Shown: positions 26,324-34,229 of the stretch, one piece after another
How positions within the stretch are numbered: the first letter of the stretch is position 1
How the letters are laid out: each line of letters begins with the position of its first letter
Source of the DNA: Alphaproteobacteria bacterium
GTDB taxonomy: Bacteria > Pseudomonadota > Alphaproteobacteria > Micavibrionales > Micavibrionaceae
Assembly (NCBI GenBank): GCA_020442475.1
Contig: JAGRKA010000015.1
Coordinates: 1-40,018, forward strand
DNA: 40,018 nucleotides
Reading direction: 5' to 3'
Translations under genes and position numbers: made by a program
Notes under the pieces: model-generated
The model's database searches: none
What the model saw: the letters and a program-made list of their open reading frames with translations, nothing else
What the model was told of the DNA's origin: nothing

Positions 26324-27715
26324 CTATGGCTTCGGCCTAAAAATGCCTATCCGCTTACCGCGATAAGATGTATCAAGCAACATCTCATATTTTGCCACGC
26401 TATCCGGTTCTTTATAACGAATAACGGCCAGCCCGTCCGGATGCTCTTTAAACCACTGATCAATCGTACTCATTTGCTCATCATCGACCGGTTTTTTCAA
26501 GCCCCCTAAAAAGGTTAGCTGTCCCTGATATTTACGGACAAAAGCCCAGTCATGTTCTTCATGGGAGCGTACGTAATCCGCTACGGGTCTGAGATCGTAT
26601 TTTGTAAAAAACGTTTTTGAAGCGACAGCCTGTCCAATGAAGAGGGCGCATACGAGTGACACGGTAATCAGAACGATCCGTTTTCGCGGCACGTTCAGCC
26701 AAAGGCCGCTCAGAATTAAAATGCCGGGCAGCAAGGGCACAAGATAGTGCGGCTGTTTCCCGCCAATAAGCGAAAAGGCTATAAAGACAGGCACAATCCA
26801 CAACAATAAAAAGCGCACGGCCCACTCATCCGCATAATGCTGTTTAAGTTGTTTCAGACCGCTCCAGAAAGAGGGGAAAAACAGCCACGGCAGAAACAAA
26901 ACCGGTAATAACGGCAGATAAAACCATACGGGCCGGACATGCGCATCTCCAAAGCTACCTGTCACCCGCCCGGCTGTTTGTTCCCAGACCAGCCAGTAGG
27001 CGAATTTGCCGGAAGATTGAGACAGGACAGGAACAAGCCAAAACAGTACGGGAATGATAGAAAGAATAAGCGCCGTAAAACAGCCGCCATACCATTTCAG
27101 CGGGCTCATTTTTTGCGGCCTCCATAACGGACCGGAAAGAATTGGGAAAATGACGTAGAGCCACGCGACAGGCCCTTTCGTTAAAACGCCCAGCCCCATA
27201 GCCAGCGCCAGCCAGAGCAAATATTTAAAATTTCCGGATCTGGAAAAAGACAACAGCGCTAAAAGTGAAAGCAAAATAAAAACCATCAGGGTAACGTCGA
27301 ACATCACCAAAAGGCTGTAGACCAGGAACGGAAGGCTGCCGACCATAAGCAAAGGAATGTTATCGCTTATCCTTGGATAGCCGGGAAACAGAACGCCTGC
27401 CAGTCTCTTGGTCAGGAAGATACAAGCGGTCGCGCTCAGCAGCATAGGTATGGTGCCTGCCCAACGGCTTACACCGAAGACCGACCATGCTATGTTGATC
27501 AGCCAGAATAAAAGCGGCGGTTTATGATGGTAGGGCTGAAAATTGACAGTGAGCGGCGCAAGCCAGTCGCCACGTAAATGCATTTCCCATGCCGCGCTCA
27601 TATAACGCGTTTCATCAATCGGTAAAAGCGGCCTGAAAGCAATGGAAGCGACATACAGCGCTAATAATAATATAACCGGGAGCCAGTAAGACGGGGTTCG
27701 AAACCTGTTTAGCAC
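26324..27715 (-). CDS. ArnT-like lipid-A / glycan glycosyltransferase (GT83/PMT type)
   Basis: This 463-residue inner-membrane enzyme has about ten TM helices. The first periplasmic loop carries the acidic catalytic motif PIDETRYMSAAWEM (~32-45), then the HHKPPLLFWLI segment characteristic of ArnT-like proteins. The C-terminal ~100 residues form a soluble domain. Family knowledge: these enzymes use undecaprenyl-phosphate sugars to modify lipid A or other envelope glycans on the periplasmic side. It overlaps the LAB_N gene by 7 bases, and a DPM1-like GT2 is upstream, giving donor synthesis, possible flipping and transfer in one unit. The actual sugar is unknown. Confidence 0.87.
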   Translation of the reverse strand: MLNRFRTPSYWLPVILLLALYVASIAFRPLLPIDETRYMSAAWEMHLRGDWLAPLTVNFQPYHHKPPLLFWLINIAWSVFGVSRWAGTIPMLLSATACIFLTKRLAGVLFPGYPRISDNIPLLMVGSLPFLVYSLLVMFDVTLMVFILLSLLALLSFSRSGNFKYLLWLALAMGLGVLTKGPVAWLYVIFPILSGPLWRPQKMSPLKWYGGCFTALILSIIPVLFWLVPVLSQSSGKFAYWLVWEQTAGRVTGSFGDAHVRPVWFYLPLLPVLFLPWLFFPSFWSGLKQLKQHYADEWAVRFLLLWIVPVFIAFSLIGGKQPHYLVPLLPGILILSGLWLNVPRKRIVLITVSLVCALFIGQAVASKTFFTKYDLRPVADYVRSHEEHDWAFVRKYQGQLTFLGGLKKPVDDEQMSTIDQWFKEHPDGLAVIRYKEPDSVAKYEMLLDTSYRGKRIGIFRPKP

Positions 27716-28038
27716 TGTTTAGCGTTCCCTGAAGTCGCAACGTCGTCCTCTTCTTGATTTTTATAAAATGCTATAAAATAGAGATTTCGTAAATATATGA
27801 AGAGCCCTGTCCCCTGACCGATAATAAAAACAGGGTCCTGCCGATAGATCGCATAAGACAAAAGCGTAACCCCGCCCGCTAATGAAAAATACCAAAAGGC
27901 CTTGGGGATAACGCTTTTTTTCTGTTTTTCAGAAGCCAGCCACTGCACAAAAAAGCGCATAAAAAAAAGCCCCTGACCCAAAAAGCCGACACAAAGCCAG
28001 ATCTGCTCTGCCGTGAAACTGTGAATAAGCGTCTCCAT
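27709..28038 (-). CDS. LAB_N (lipid-A biosynthesis N-terminal domain) membrane protein
   Basis: This 109-residue protein has three hydrophobic helices and the family motif GFLGQGLFFMRFFVQWLASE, plus IPKAFWYFSLAGG and GQGTGLFIYLRNLYFI. I chose ATG 28038 because GAGGAG precedes it by 6 bases; a TTG 15 bases upstream lacks support. The domain resembles half of a PQ-loop transporter and is often encoded between a DPM1-like GT2 and an ArnT-like transferase. A role in flipping or presenting lipid-linked sugar is inference. It overlaps the downstream gene by 7 bases. Confidence 0.87.
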   Translation of the reverse strand: METLIHSFTAEQIWLCVGFLGQGLFFMRFFVQWLASEKQKKSVIPKAFWYFSLAGGVTLLSYAIYRQDPVFIIGQGTGLFIYLRNLYFIAFYKNQEEDDVATSGNAKQC

Positions 28039-28064
28039 TATAACTCCTCGCAAGTTCAGACTCT

Positions 28065-28796
28065 TTAGTTCAATTCTTCGTATATGGTGCCTTCATGGGC
28101 TCTGCGCGCTCTTTTTTGTAACCATAGCACGCCCAGAATATCGCTGATACCCACAAGCGCCCGGTCAAGTGTTCCATATTTCGATTGCCCGTATGCGCGC
28201 GGCCTGTGCGATACGCTGACATGAACCAGCTGTACCCCTTCGCGCATCAGGAGGGCCGGCAAAAACCGGTGCATATGATCGAAATAGGGCAAATTCAGAT
28301 AGTCCCGGCGTTTAAAAAGCTTGAGCGAACAGCCCGTATCCTTGGTCATATCCTTCAAAAGACTTGCCCGGAGACCGTTTGCAAAGCGTGATGAAAAACG
28401 CCTGATCCAATTATCATTACGCCGGGCGCGCTCTCCTAAAACCGCGAGCCGCGGCATCGTCTCTTTATGCGTATTATAGGCTTCCCACAAAAGCCTGATA
28501 TCGGCGGGCGGGTTTTGCCCGTCACCGTCCAGCGTGACGATAAAATCGTTCCCTGCGGCTTTTATGCCCGTCCAAAGCGCTGCAGACTGACCGGCGTTTT
28601 TCTGATGCCTTATGATACGTAAAGGCGGATATTGCGTGCGCAACCTGTTCAGTTCGTCCCATGAGCCATCCGTACTGGCGTCATCAACATAAATGACTTC
28701 GCTGATTGGAACCGCCTCCGCTACCTCAAAAATTTCCTTTATAAGCGGCTCTATATTTTCCCGCTCATTGTAAATAGGCACTATAGCTGTAATCAT
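28065..28796 (-). CDS. DPM1-like family 2 glycosyltransferase
   Basis: This 243-residue GT-A enzyme begins with IVPIYNERENI and has donor-binding DDAS (~38-41), the DGDGQNPPADI metal-binding motif (~94-104) and KDTGCSLKLF. There is no C-terminal membrane domain, so it is of the short polyprenyl-phosphate-sugar synthase type. It likely makes undecaprenyl-phosphate sugar for the ArnT-like enzyme. It is the first gene of the minus-strand module and divergent from the haemolysin-like operon. A CTTCAG-N5-CTTCAG box lies 47 bases upstream of its ATG. Confidence 0.9.
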   Translation of the reverse strand: MITAIVPIYNERENIEPLIKEIFEVAEAVPISEVIYVDDASTDGSWDELNRLRTQYPPLRIIRHQKNAGQSAALWTGIKAAGNDFIVTLDGDGQNPPADIRLLWEAYNTHKETMPRLAVLGERARRNDNWIRRFSSRFANGLRASLLKDMTKDTGCSLKLFKRRDYLNLPYFDHMHRFLPALLMREGVQLVHVSVSHRPRAYGQSKYGTLDRALVGISDILGVLWLQKRARRAHEGTIYEELN

Positions 28797-28843
28797 ATCT
28801 CAGTATCCTTCCTCTCCGGAGTTGCCTAAAGTACGTTTTGAAA

Positions 28844-28860
28844 CTGAAGCAAAGCTGAAG
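28844..28860 (-). promoter_or_regulatory. Candidate response-regulator box facing the GT2 module
   Basis: On the minus strand this reads CTTCAG-CTTTG-CTTCAG, a direct repeat with an 11-bp period, 47 bases before the GT2 start. OmpR-family regulators, including PmrA and QseB, bind such 11-bp-spaced hexamers (PmrA box: CTTAAG-like repeats). A QseB/PmrA-like regulator is encoded at 34226-34882. Confidence 0.55.
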
Positions 28861-28917
28861 CCTCTGGCGTTGGTCGAATTCCGGCTAATCGCGGAGATTC
28901 AGCCTGCAAAAATCCCT

Positions 28918-28934
28918 CTTCAGATTCACTTCAG
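28918..28934 (+). promoter_or_regulatory. Candidate response-regulator box facing the haemolysin-like operon
   Basis: The plus strand reads CTTCAG-ATTCA-CTTCAG, 50 bases before ATG 28985. It is the mirror image of the box at 28844-28860, with a different spacer. A further TTCAG lies 21 bp upstream at 28898-28902, two helical turns away. The symmetric placement relative to the two divergent starts argues for one regulator acting on both operons. Confidence 0.55.
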
Positions 28935-28984
28935 CTTACCCTTCCATACTGAAATCATCGGTGATTCTAAAAAGGTGGGCGTCG

Positions 28985-29683
28985 ATGTTGAATTTACGTT
29001 ACAGCGAAAACGGTCTGGATACCGGTAAGCTCTCTTTCAGGAAAGACGGGCTGTTAGGCCGCCTAAAAGCGCGGCCATCCGTTGTTTCGATCGTACCGGC
29101 TTTTGCAAAAGACCGGGAAGCGGTTGAGGACTTTATTACCGGGATTTACGCGGCTTCTTACAATGCACACATTCGTATCCATTATCCCATGCTCATGAGC
29201 GTCCGGGATGAGTCTGGACAGATTCTCGCAGCAACGGGATTTCGCCCGGCCTCTGAAGGCGATCTCTTTCTGGAACAATATCTGGAGGCTCCTGCCGAAG
29301 ATATTTTGCAGGCTCCCCGCAAGGAAATCGTGGAGATTGGGAATTTGGCCTCCGATGGGGGCGGCGCTTCACTTTACCTGTTTGCCGCACTGGCAACCTA
29401 TCTGCATTATAGAGGCTTTACCCAAGCCGTCGTTACCAGTACGGATTTTCTGGAGACACGCTTCAAGCAAATCGGTTTACAGCCCAAACGTCATGCAAAA
29501 GCAGATCCGGCTCTTTTGCTGCGGGACAATGAAGATTGGGGCACCTATTACGATACGCAGCCCCATGTCATGTCCGGCGCCGTCGCGCAAGGTTATAAAC
29601 GTTTGCAATGCCAACTCGGCATAGAATACCAGGATTGCCGTCCGCGCCTTTATCCGCGCCTTCATTATAAGAGCAAAGAGTAA
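28985..29683 (+). CDS. Thermostable haemolysin family protein, possibly GNAT-like
   Basis: This 232-residue protein matches the thermostable (delta-VPH-type) haemolysin family by its pattern: FLEQYLEAP, then IVEIGNLASDGGGASLYLF, then RFKQIGLQPKRHAKADPALL. The start is ATG 28985, preceded by AAGGTGG; an in-frame GTG 24 bases upstream lacks a site. No signal peptide is present. The EIGNLA...GFTQAVVT...F...IGL pattern recalls acyltransferases of the GNAT/autoinducer-synthase fold, so an acyl-transfer function seems more likely to me than pore formation. That is inference. It is the first gene of the nine-gene operon and is followed by an AMP ligase 5 bases later. Confidence 0.75.
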   Translation: MLNLRYSENGLDTGKLSFRKDGLLGRLKARPSVVSIVPAFAKDREAVEDFITGIYAASYNAHIRIHYPMLMSVRDESGQILAATGFRPASEGDLFLEQYLEAPAEDILQAPRKEIVEIGNLASDGGGASLYLFAALATYLHYRGFTQAVVTSTDFLETRFKQIGLQPKRHAKADPALLLRDNEDWGTYYDTQPHVMSGAVAQGYKRLQCQLGIEYQDCRPRLYPRLHYKSKE

Positions 29684-29688
29684 TCACC

Positions 29689-31047
29689 ATGCTTTTAAGC
29701 CGTTTTCAGCAGCATGATCCAGATATTGTAGCTCTTTTCGACGCAGAGCATAACATTCGTTATGGTGATCTGGAATATGAGATACAAAAACGCGCTGAGG
29801 CACTAGCCTCTATTGAAGTTTTGGGGCTTATACTTGATAACAGCGTAGAATGGGTGCTTTGGGATCTTGCAGCCCTGAAAGCCGGTGTGCCGTGTGTACC
29901 CCTGCCACCGTTTTTTACGGCAGACCAGACCACCCACGTTTTGCACACAGCGGGGGTAACGCATCTTTTATCTCCGGAGGGGCTGCACCCGACCGGAATC
30001 AAAAACAAAGGCCCACTGCCCAAAGGCACAGCAAAAGTTACTTTTACCTCCGGTACGACTGGAACGCCCAAGGGAGTATGCCTGCCGGAAAGTGCCATGG
30101 AGAATGTAGCCTCCGGAATTGCGGACAGGTTGGGAGAGGCCTTTACAGGAATTCATACCTGTATTTTGCCCTTGGCCGTATTGCTGGAAAATGTTGCAGG
30201 CGTTTATGCAGCCCTGATCGCCGGATGTACGGTACATTTAACAGCCCTGTCTCATTTCGGTGGCCATTATGAAGGGCTTCATGACGTGCTTAAGCGTACA
30301 GGGGCAACTTCGGCGATTTTTGTGCCGGAAATATTGCGCACACTGATGGCACAGAGCGCAACAAAAGGCGTTCTCCCGGATTTAAAATTTACAGCAGTCG
30401 GCGGTTCGAAAGTTGATCCGGCGCTCATTGGACAGGCTCGTATGATCGGTATCCCCGTTTATGAAGGTTACGGCCTGTCTGAATGCGCATCAGTCGTTTC
30501 CATGAACATACCCGGCAGTGACAGGGCGGGCAGCGTCGGCAAGCCTTTGCCACATGTGCAAATACGAATTGCAGATGGTGAAATCCAAATCAAAAACCCC
30601 GGATTTCTGGGTTACATTGGTGAAGATGCCCCCGGTATTTTTAAAACCGGCGATCTTGGGGAGATAAACGAAGAGGGTTTTCTCTTCGTCACAGGCCGTA
30701 AAAAAAACGTCCTTATTACCTCTTATGGCCGCAACATTTCTCCGGAATGGGTAGAGGCCACTTTGCTGACGCAGCCCGCTATCGCACAAGCCCTTATTTA
30801 CGGTGATGCCAAGCCTCATTTAAGCGCATTGCTTGTCCCTTCTTCGCCGGCGGCTGATCTGCGCGAAGCTGTCGAAGTTGCTAACCAGCTTTTACCGGAC
30901 TATGCACAAATCAGGTATTTTACAAGCGCTCCCCCCTTCACGGCAGCAGATGGCACCCTTACCGGGACAGGCCGTCCACGCCGTGATGTTATTTTAAATC
31001 TTTACGCAAAGGAGACAGACCATGAATTTTTACAATCGGCTGGTTAA
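29689..31047 (+). CDS. AMP-dependent ligase (ANL family), short form
   Basis: This 452-residue ANL-family protein has the P-loop TFTSGTTGTPKGVCLP (118-133), YEGYGLSECASVV, hinge FKTGDLGEINEEGFLFVTGR, and KNVLITSYGRNISPEWVE. It is about 100 residues shorter than FadD, chiefly in the N-terminal region. The C-terminal motif that normally holds the catalytic lysine reads GTLTGTGRPRRDVI, with Arg where Lys is expected. The FadD at 20997-22697 keeps the lysine. It may adenylate an acid poorly, act only in thioester formation, or use the Arg. In the operon it would activate a fatty-acid-like substrate for the neighbouring enzymes. It overlaps the next gene by 26 bases. Confidence 0.85.
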   Translation: MLLSRFQQHDPDIVALFDAEHNIRYGDLEYEIQKRAEALASIEVLGLILDNSVEWVLWDLAALKAGVPCVPLPPFFTADQTTHVLHTAGVTHLLSPEGLHPTGIKNKGPLPKGTAKVTFTSGTTGTPKGVCLPESAMENVASGIADRLGEAFTGIHTCILPLAVLLENVAGVYAALIAGCTVHLTALSHFGGHYEGLHDVLKRTGATSAIFVPEILRTLMAQSATKGVLPDLKFTAVGGSKVDPALIGQARMIGIPVYEGYGLSECASVVSMNIPGSDRAGSVGKPLPHVQIRIADGEIQIKNPGFLGYIGEDAPGIFKTGDLGEINEEGFLFVTGRKKNVLITSYGRNISPEWVEATLLTQPAIAQALIYGDAKPHLSALLVPSSPAADLREAVEVANQLLPDYAQIRYFTSAPPFTAADGTLTGTGRPRRDVILNLYAKETDHEFLQSAG

Positions 31048-31693
31048 AGAAACAGAAAGCGCGCGTCAAGCACTGTATAGCGTCCCGCAACTGATAGACG
31101 GGCTGCACGGTGATATCTCGAAAGACACCTATATCGCCTACCTGACCGAAGCCTATCACCATGTTTCGCATACGGTGCCGTTCCTGATGAGTATGGGCGC
31201 GAAATTGCCGCCATCTAAAAAATGGCTACACAAAGCCATTATCGAATATCAAGAAGAAGAAGTCGGCCATGAGGAGTGGATTTTGAACGACATTGAATCG
31301 GCAGGCGGCAATAAAGAAACGGCACGAAACACCGTCCCCAATCTGGAGACGCAGGTTTTAATTGCCTATAATTACGACTATATCGCTCGCAAAAATCCGG
31401 TTGGCTTCCTTGGTATGGTCTTCATGCTTGAAAGCACCTCAACCCAGATCGCCAATAAAGGCGCCGATGCCGTAAAAGATAAACTCGGCCTACCGAAAAA
31501 AGCCTTTTCTTACCTTTATTCGCATGGAGAGCTTGATATCTCGCATATGAAGTTTTTTGAAGAGACGGTGAACCAAATTACGGACCCGGAAGATCAAAAA
31601 GCCATTATCGAGGTTGCACAAAATACATTCCGTTTATTTGCGAATGTGCTGCACGCTATACCGCATAAAGGGAGCGCAAGACATGCCGCATAG
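31022..31693 (+). CDS. Haem-oxygenase-like diiron protein (TenA/UndA-like)
   Basis: This 223-residue all-helical protein of the iron-containing redox family has candidate metal ligands in the usual order: Glu43 in LTEAYHHVSH, Glu80 and His83 in EEEVGHEEW (E-x-x-H), Glu137 in MLESTS, and Asp172 with His175 in GELDISHMKFF. The set resembles that of UndA-type oxygenases, which act on fatty acids, rather than the thiaminase TenA, which lacks iron. A strong ribosome site AAGGAGA precedes ATG 31022, inside the end of the ligase gene. The neighbouring ligase and SDR suggest oxidative chemistry on an acyl chain or amine. Substrate unknown. Confidence 0.8.
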   Translation: MNFYNRLVKETESARQALYSVPQLIDGLHGDISKDTYIAYLTEAYHHVSHTVPFLMSMGAKLPPSKKWLHKAIIEYQEEEVGHEEWILNDIESAGGNKETARNTVPNLETQVLIAYNYDYIARKNPVGFLGMVFMLESTSTQIANKGADAVKDKLGLPKKAFSYLYSHGELDISHMKFFEETVNQITDPEDQKAIIEVAQNTFRLFANVLHAIPHKGSARHAA

Positions 31694-32474
31694 ACAAGAG
31701 CTTGCAGGCAAAATCATTTATATCACAGGCGGGACGGGCGGAATTGGTGTTCCCCTCGTCCGCATGCTGCGTGAGGCAGGCACTCAGGTAGAGCTTTATG
31801 AACGTGAACGGGACGGCGATCTGTCGGAGCATCTGGATGGGCTCTGCGAAAAACTGCGAAATCTCAAGCCGGATATCCTGATCAACATGGCGGGGTTTAA
31901 CGATTTGAATTATGCCGAAGATCAGGATTACGAAGCAATCTTACATCTCAATCTCATTGCGCCGATGCGGCTGACACAAGCGGTCCTTCCGGCTATGAAA
32001 GCGCGCAAAAATGGGCAGATCATAAATATCGGCTCCATGACGGCATTGATCCCGCTGCCACACCTGACAGGCTACGTTGCGGCCAAAGCCGGCCTTAAAG
32101 GTTTTAATGATGCGCTACGCCGGGAGTTAGGCGGTACGGGTATTACGGTCACCCACATTGTTCCGCGGGCTGTGAAAACAGCCATGAATAGCGGCGTCAA
32201 AGCTGAAGTCAATGCCCGCACAAAAGTACGCTACGATGATCCGGAAAAAATTGCTGCGCGTATTTTTAAAGCGATTTTAGAACACAAAACAGAAATCCGT
32301 TTCGGTTGGCCTGAACGGTTTTTTGCATTTTTGAATACAAATTTTCCCCTGATTATTGATGGAGGGCTGCAAAAGAACCGTGAAATCGGCGAAGACGTTT
32401 TAAACACTCACAAGACCGGAAAGGAAAAACTCCATGAAACTGATCAGATTTTTACGCGCCGCACTGCTTCTTAG
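31683..32474 (+). CDS. Short-chain dehydrogenase/reductase
   Basis: This 263-residue SDR has the nucleotide-binding TGGTGGIG (15-22), NMAG (68-71), catalytic Ser118 (NIGSM), and Tyr131 with Lys135 (YVAAK). I chose ATG 31683, which overlaps the previous gene by 11 bases and has GGGAG upstream, over a longer frame. The C-terminal ~60 residues (FGWPERFFAFLNTNFP) resemble those SDRs that act on acyl or lipid substrates and may sit at the membrane. It would reduce or oxidise an intermediate of the operon's pathway. It overlaps the next gene by 41 bases. Confidence 0.88.
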   Translation: MPHRQELAGKIIYITGGTGGIGVPLVRMLREAGTQVELYERERDGDLSEHLDGLCEKLRNLKPDILINMAGFNDLNYAEDQDYEAILHLNLIAPMRLTQAVLPAMKARKNGQIINIGSMTALIPLPHLTGYVAAKAGLKGFNDALRRELGGTGITVTHIVPRAVKTAMNSGVKAEVNARTKVRYDDPEKIAARIFKAILEHKTEIRFGWPERFFAFLNTNFPLIIDGGLQKNREIGEDVLNTHKTGKEKLHETDQIFTRRTAS

Positions 32475-33216
32475 CATGGCTACGCTGGGCGCTGACCAGC
32501 TTGCTTTTGCCGAAAATGCCCGTGACATCGTTATGGCGCAGCGGCAGCCTCAAACCCTGCTGCCGCAAACCGATCAAATGCCGATAACAGAATCACAGGT
32601 TGCAGAAGACCCTGTGATGGCGCAAGTAGCTTATTTGCAAACAGAATGGGCGCGTATCAAATATAGAGTACCGGACGAGAACGCCCAGCTCTCGGCTATT
32701 CACAAGCTTGAAGACCATGCCGAGAAGGTTAGTGCTGCTTATCCGGACCGGGCCGAACCGAAAATCTGGGAGGGAATTATCCTGTCCACGGATGCCGGGA
32801 TCGTGAAGGGTTTGTCGGCGCTTGGCAAAGTCAAAAAAGCCAAGGCACTGTTTGAGACTGCGCTCCATGAAAATCCGCAAGCTCTTGACGGTTCGGCTTA
32901 TACCTCTCTTGGCTCGCTTTATTATCAGGTGCCTGGCTGGCCGGTCGCATTCGGTGATAACGAACAAGCCGAAAAACATCTGAAACAGGCTTTGCAGATC
33001 AACCCTGAGGGAATCGATCCAAACTTCTTTTATGGTGATTTTCTGCTACAGGATGGTCGTCTGGACGATGCAAAAACCTATCTGGAACGGGCACTCAGAG
33101 CACCGGATCGCCCGGACAGATCCTTGGCTGATGCCGGACGCAGGCAGGAAATCAAAGCGAAACTTGCAGAAATTCATGAAAAGGTCAAAGATAAGAGCAA
33201 GCCACGATACAACTAG
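32434..33216 (+). CDS. Exported TPR-repeat protein
   Basis: This 260-residue protein has a signal peptide (1-26, MKLIRFLRAALLLS...LAFA). TPR-like helices follow: ~115-150 (ALGKVKKAKALFETALHENP), a linker with YTSLGSLYYQVPGWPVAFGD, then EQAEKHLKQALQINPEG and DGRLDDAKTYLERALRAP. No lipobox is seen. It resembles periplasmic TPR proteins of the TatT type, which partner transporters or sensors. The ATG has AAGGAAAA upstream and lies inside the SDR gene. In context it may scaffold or sense the pathway product in the periplasm; this is inference. Confidence 0.8.
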   Translation: MKLIRFLRAALLLSMATLGADQLAFAENARDIVMAQRQPQTLLPQTDQMPITESQVAEDPVMAQVAYLQTEWARIKYRVPDENAQLSAIHKLEDHAEKVSAAYPDRAEPKIWEGIILSTDAGIVKGLSALGKVKKAKALFETALHENPQALDGSAYTSLGSLYYQVPGWPVAFGDNEQAEKHLKQALQINPEGIDPNFFYGDFLLQDGRLDDAKTYLERALRAPDRPDRSLADAGRRQEIKAKLAEIHEKVKDKSKPRYN

Positions 33217-33244
33217 AGTCCGGCTTGGATAAGGAGGCTTTATC

Positions 33245-33643
33245 ATGAGTATTCGATTCGAATATAAGGCGTTTTCTGTTGAAATACAGGGACGTATCCT
33301 TCACGGCGTTATTACCGGAAAGCTCGAAAAAGAGGATTACGATCTTTTCGTACCGGAAGCGGAGCGCTTGATCGAACAATACGGTAAAATCAGAGTCATT
33401 GCCGAACTGGTCGATTTCAAGGGTTGGAGTGCCGGGGCGCTATGGGAAGAATGCAAACTAGCTTATCATCATCTCAAGGATGTCGAACGCATGGCTATGG
33501 TCGGCGACAAAACTTGGGAAAAAGGGATCGCCATATTTATGAAACCTTTCGTTGGGGCCAAATTGCGCTATTTCGACGTATCGGAACGGCAGGCAGCCCT
33601 TGAGTGGATTCAAGACGGTCTAGCCGAAAGCGAAGCCGCATGA
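33245..33643 (+). CDS. SpoIIAA-like (STAS/SEC14-type) small protein
   Basis: This 132-residue single-domain protein matches SpoIIAA-like proteins: HGVITGKLEKEDYDLFVPEAE, then IRVIAELVDFKGWSAGALWEE, then VERMAMVGDKTWEKGI, and a C-terminal FDVSERQAALEWI. Members are soluble, with a STAS/SEC14-like fold that may bind a hydrophobic ligand or a partner protein. A textbook AAGGAGG precedes ATG 33245. It follows the TPR gene by 28 bases. Its regulatory or lipid-binding role here is not known. Confidence 0.85.
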   Translation: MSIRFEYKAFSVEIQGRILHGVITGKLEKEDYDLFVPEAERLIEQYGKIRVIAELVDFKGWSAGALWEECKLAYHHLKDVERMAMVGDKTWEKGIAIFMKPFVGAKLRYFDVSERQAALEWIQDGLAESEAA

Positions 33644-33653
33644 TGGTTTGCGG

Positions 33654-34229
33654 ATGAAGGCCCTGTTCAAATATGAAACACGGCGGGAGGAGCTTTATAA
33701 GTTCCTCCTGCTTTTATCTGTTCTGGCTGGATATTTTGGCTATTTAAGCTGGGAATACGGCCTTGCCACTGGCGGGCTGACAGCCGGACTTACATGGAGT
33801 TTTTTTGTTCTGTGTACGCCTGTCGCCGATGCCGGGTTTTTGCTGGATTTTCCCGTGCGTCTGATCACGGGCCTGCGGATGTTTTTCTCCGAAATGGGCG
33901 TCTGGGTCATTGCAATTACACTAAATCTGAGCGCACTCCATTTCTCCCCCGAAAGCTACGACAAAACGTTCCTGACCTCCTTGCTGCACAAAATTCTGAC
34001 CACACCCTGGCCGTATTGGAGTATCATTCTGCTATGTGCAGCCGGAACTTTTTTGTCGGTGCGCTTCGGCGATGAAATGCTTGATGTTGTATCACATAAA
34101 GACTGCGCCTATCGGCACAAACACGGATTTAAATACAGGCTGCTTGCCTGGATCACATTTATTTTGCTCATCATATGGGCCTATTATCATTTGATAGATT
34201 CGCTGAACGTGGAGATACCGTCCTTGTGA
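33654..34229 (+). CDS. Hypothetical four-helix inner-membrane protein
   Basis: This 191-residue protein, read from ATG 33654 (a TTG 6 bases upstream is less likely), has hydrophobic segments at ~17-34, ~41-62, ~86-103, ~122-140 and ~165-185, so four or five TM helices. I do not recognise the family. Its short polar ends and a loop with HKDCAYRHKHG are the only features. It follows the SpoIIAA-like gene by 10 bases and overlaps the response-regulator gene by 4 bases (GTGA). It may be an accessory to the sensor kinase or a transporter for the operon's product. Confidence 0.7.
   Translation: MKALFKYETRREELYKFLLLLSVLAGYFGYLSWEYGLATGGLTAGLTWSFFVLCTPVADAGFLLDFPVRLITGLRMFFSEMGVWVIAITLNLSALHFSPESYDKTFLTSLLHKILTTPWPYWSIILLCAAGTFLSVRFGDEMLDVVSHKDCAYRHKHGFKYRLLAWITFILLIIWAYYHLIDSLNVEIPSL

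Noticed and set aside
28822..29028. A 66-codon plus-strand frame before the haemolysin-like gene
   Set aside because: It starts at TTG without a ribosome site, spans the proposed regulatory boxes and overlaps the true start region of the next gene.
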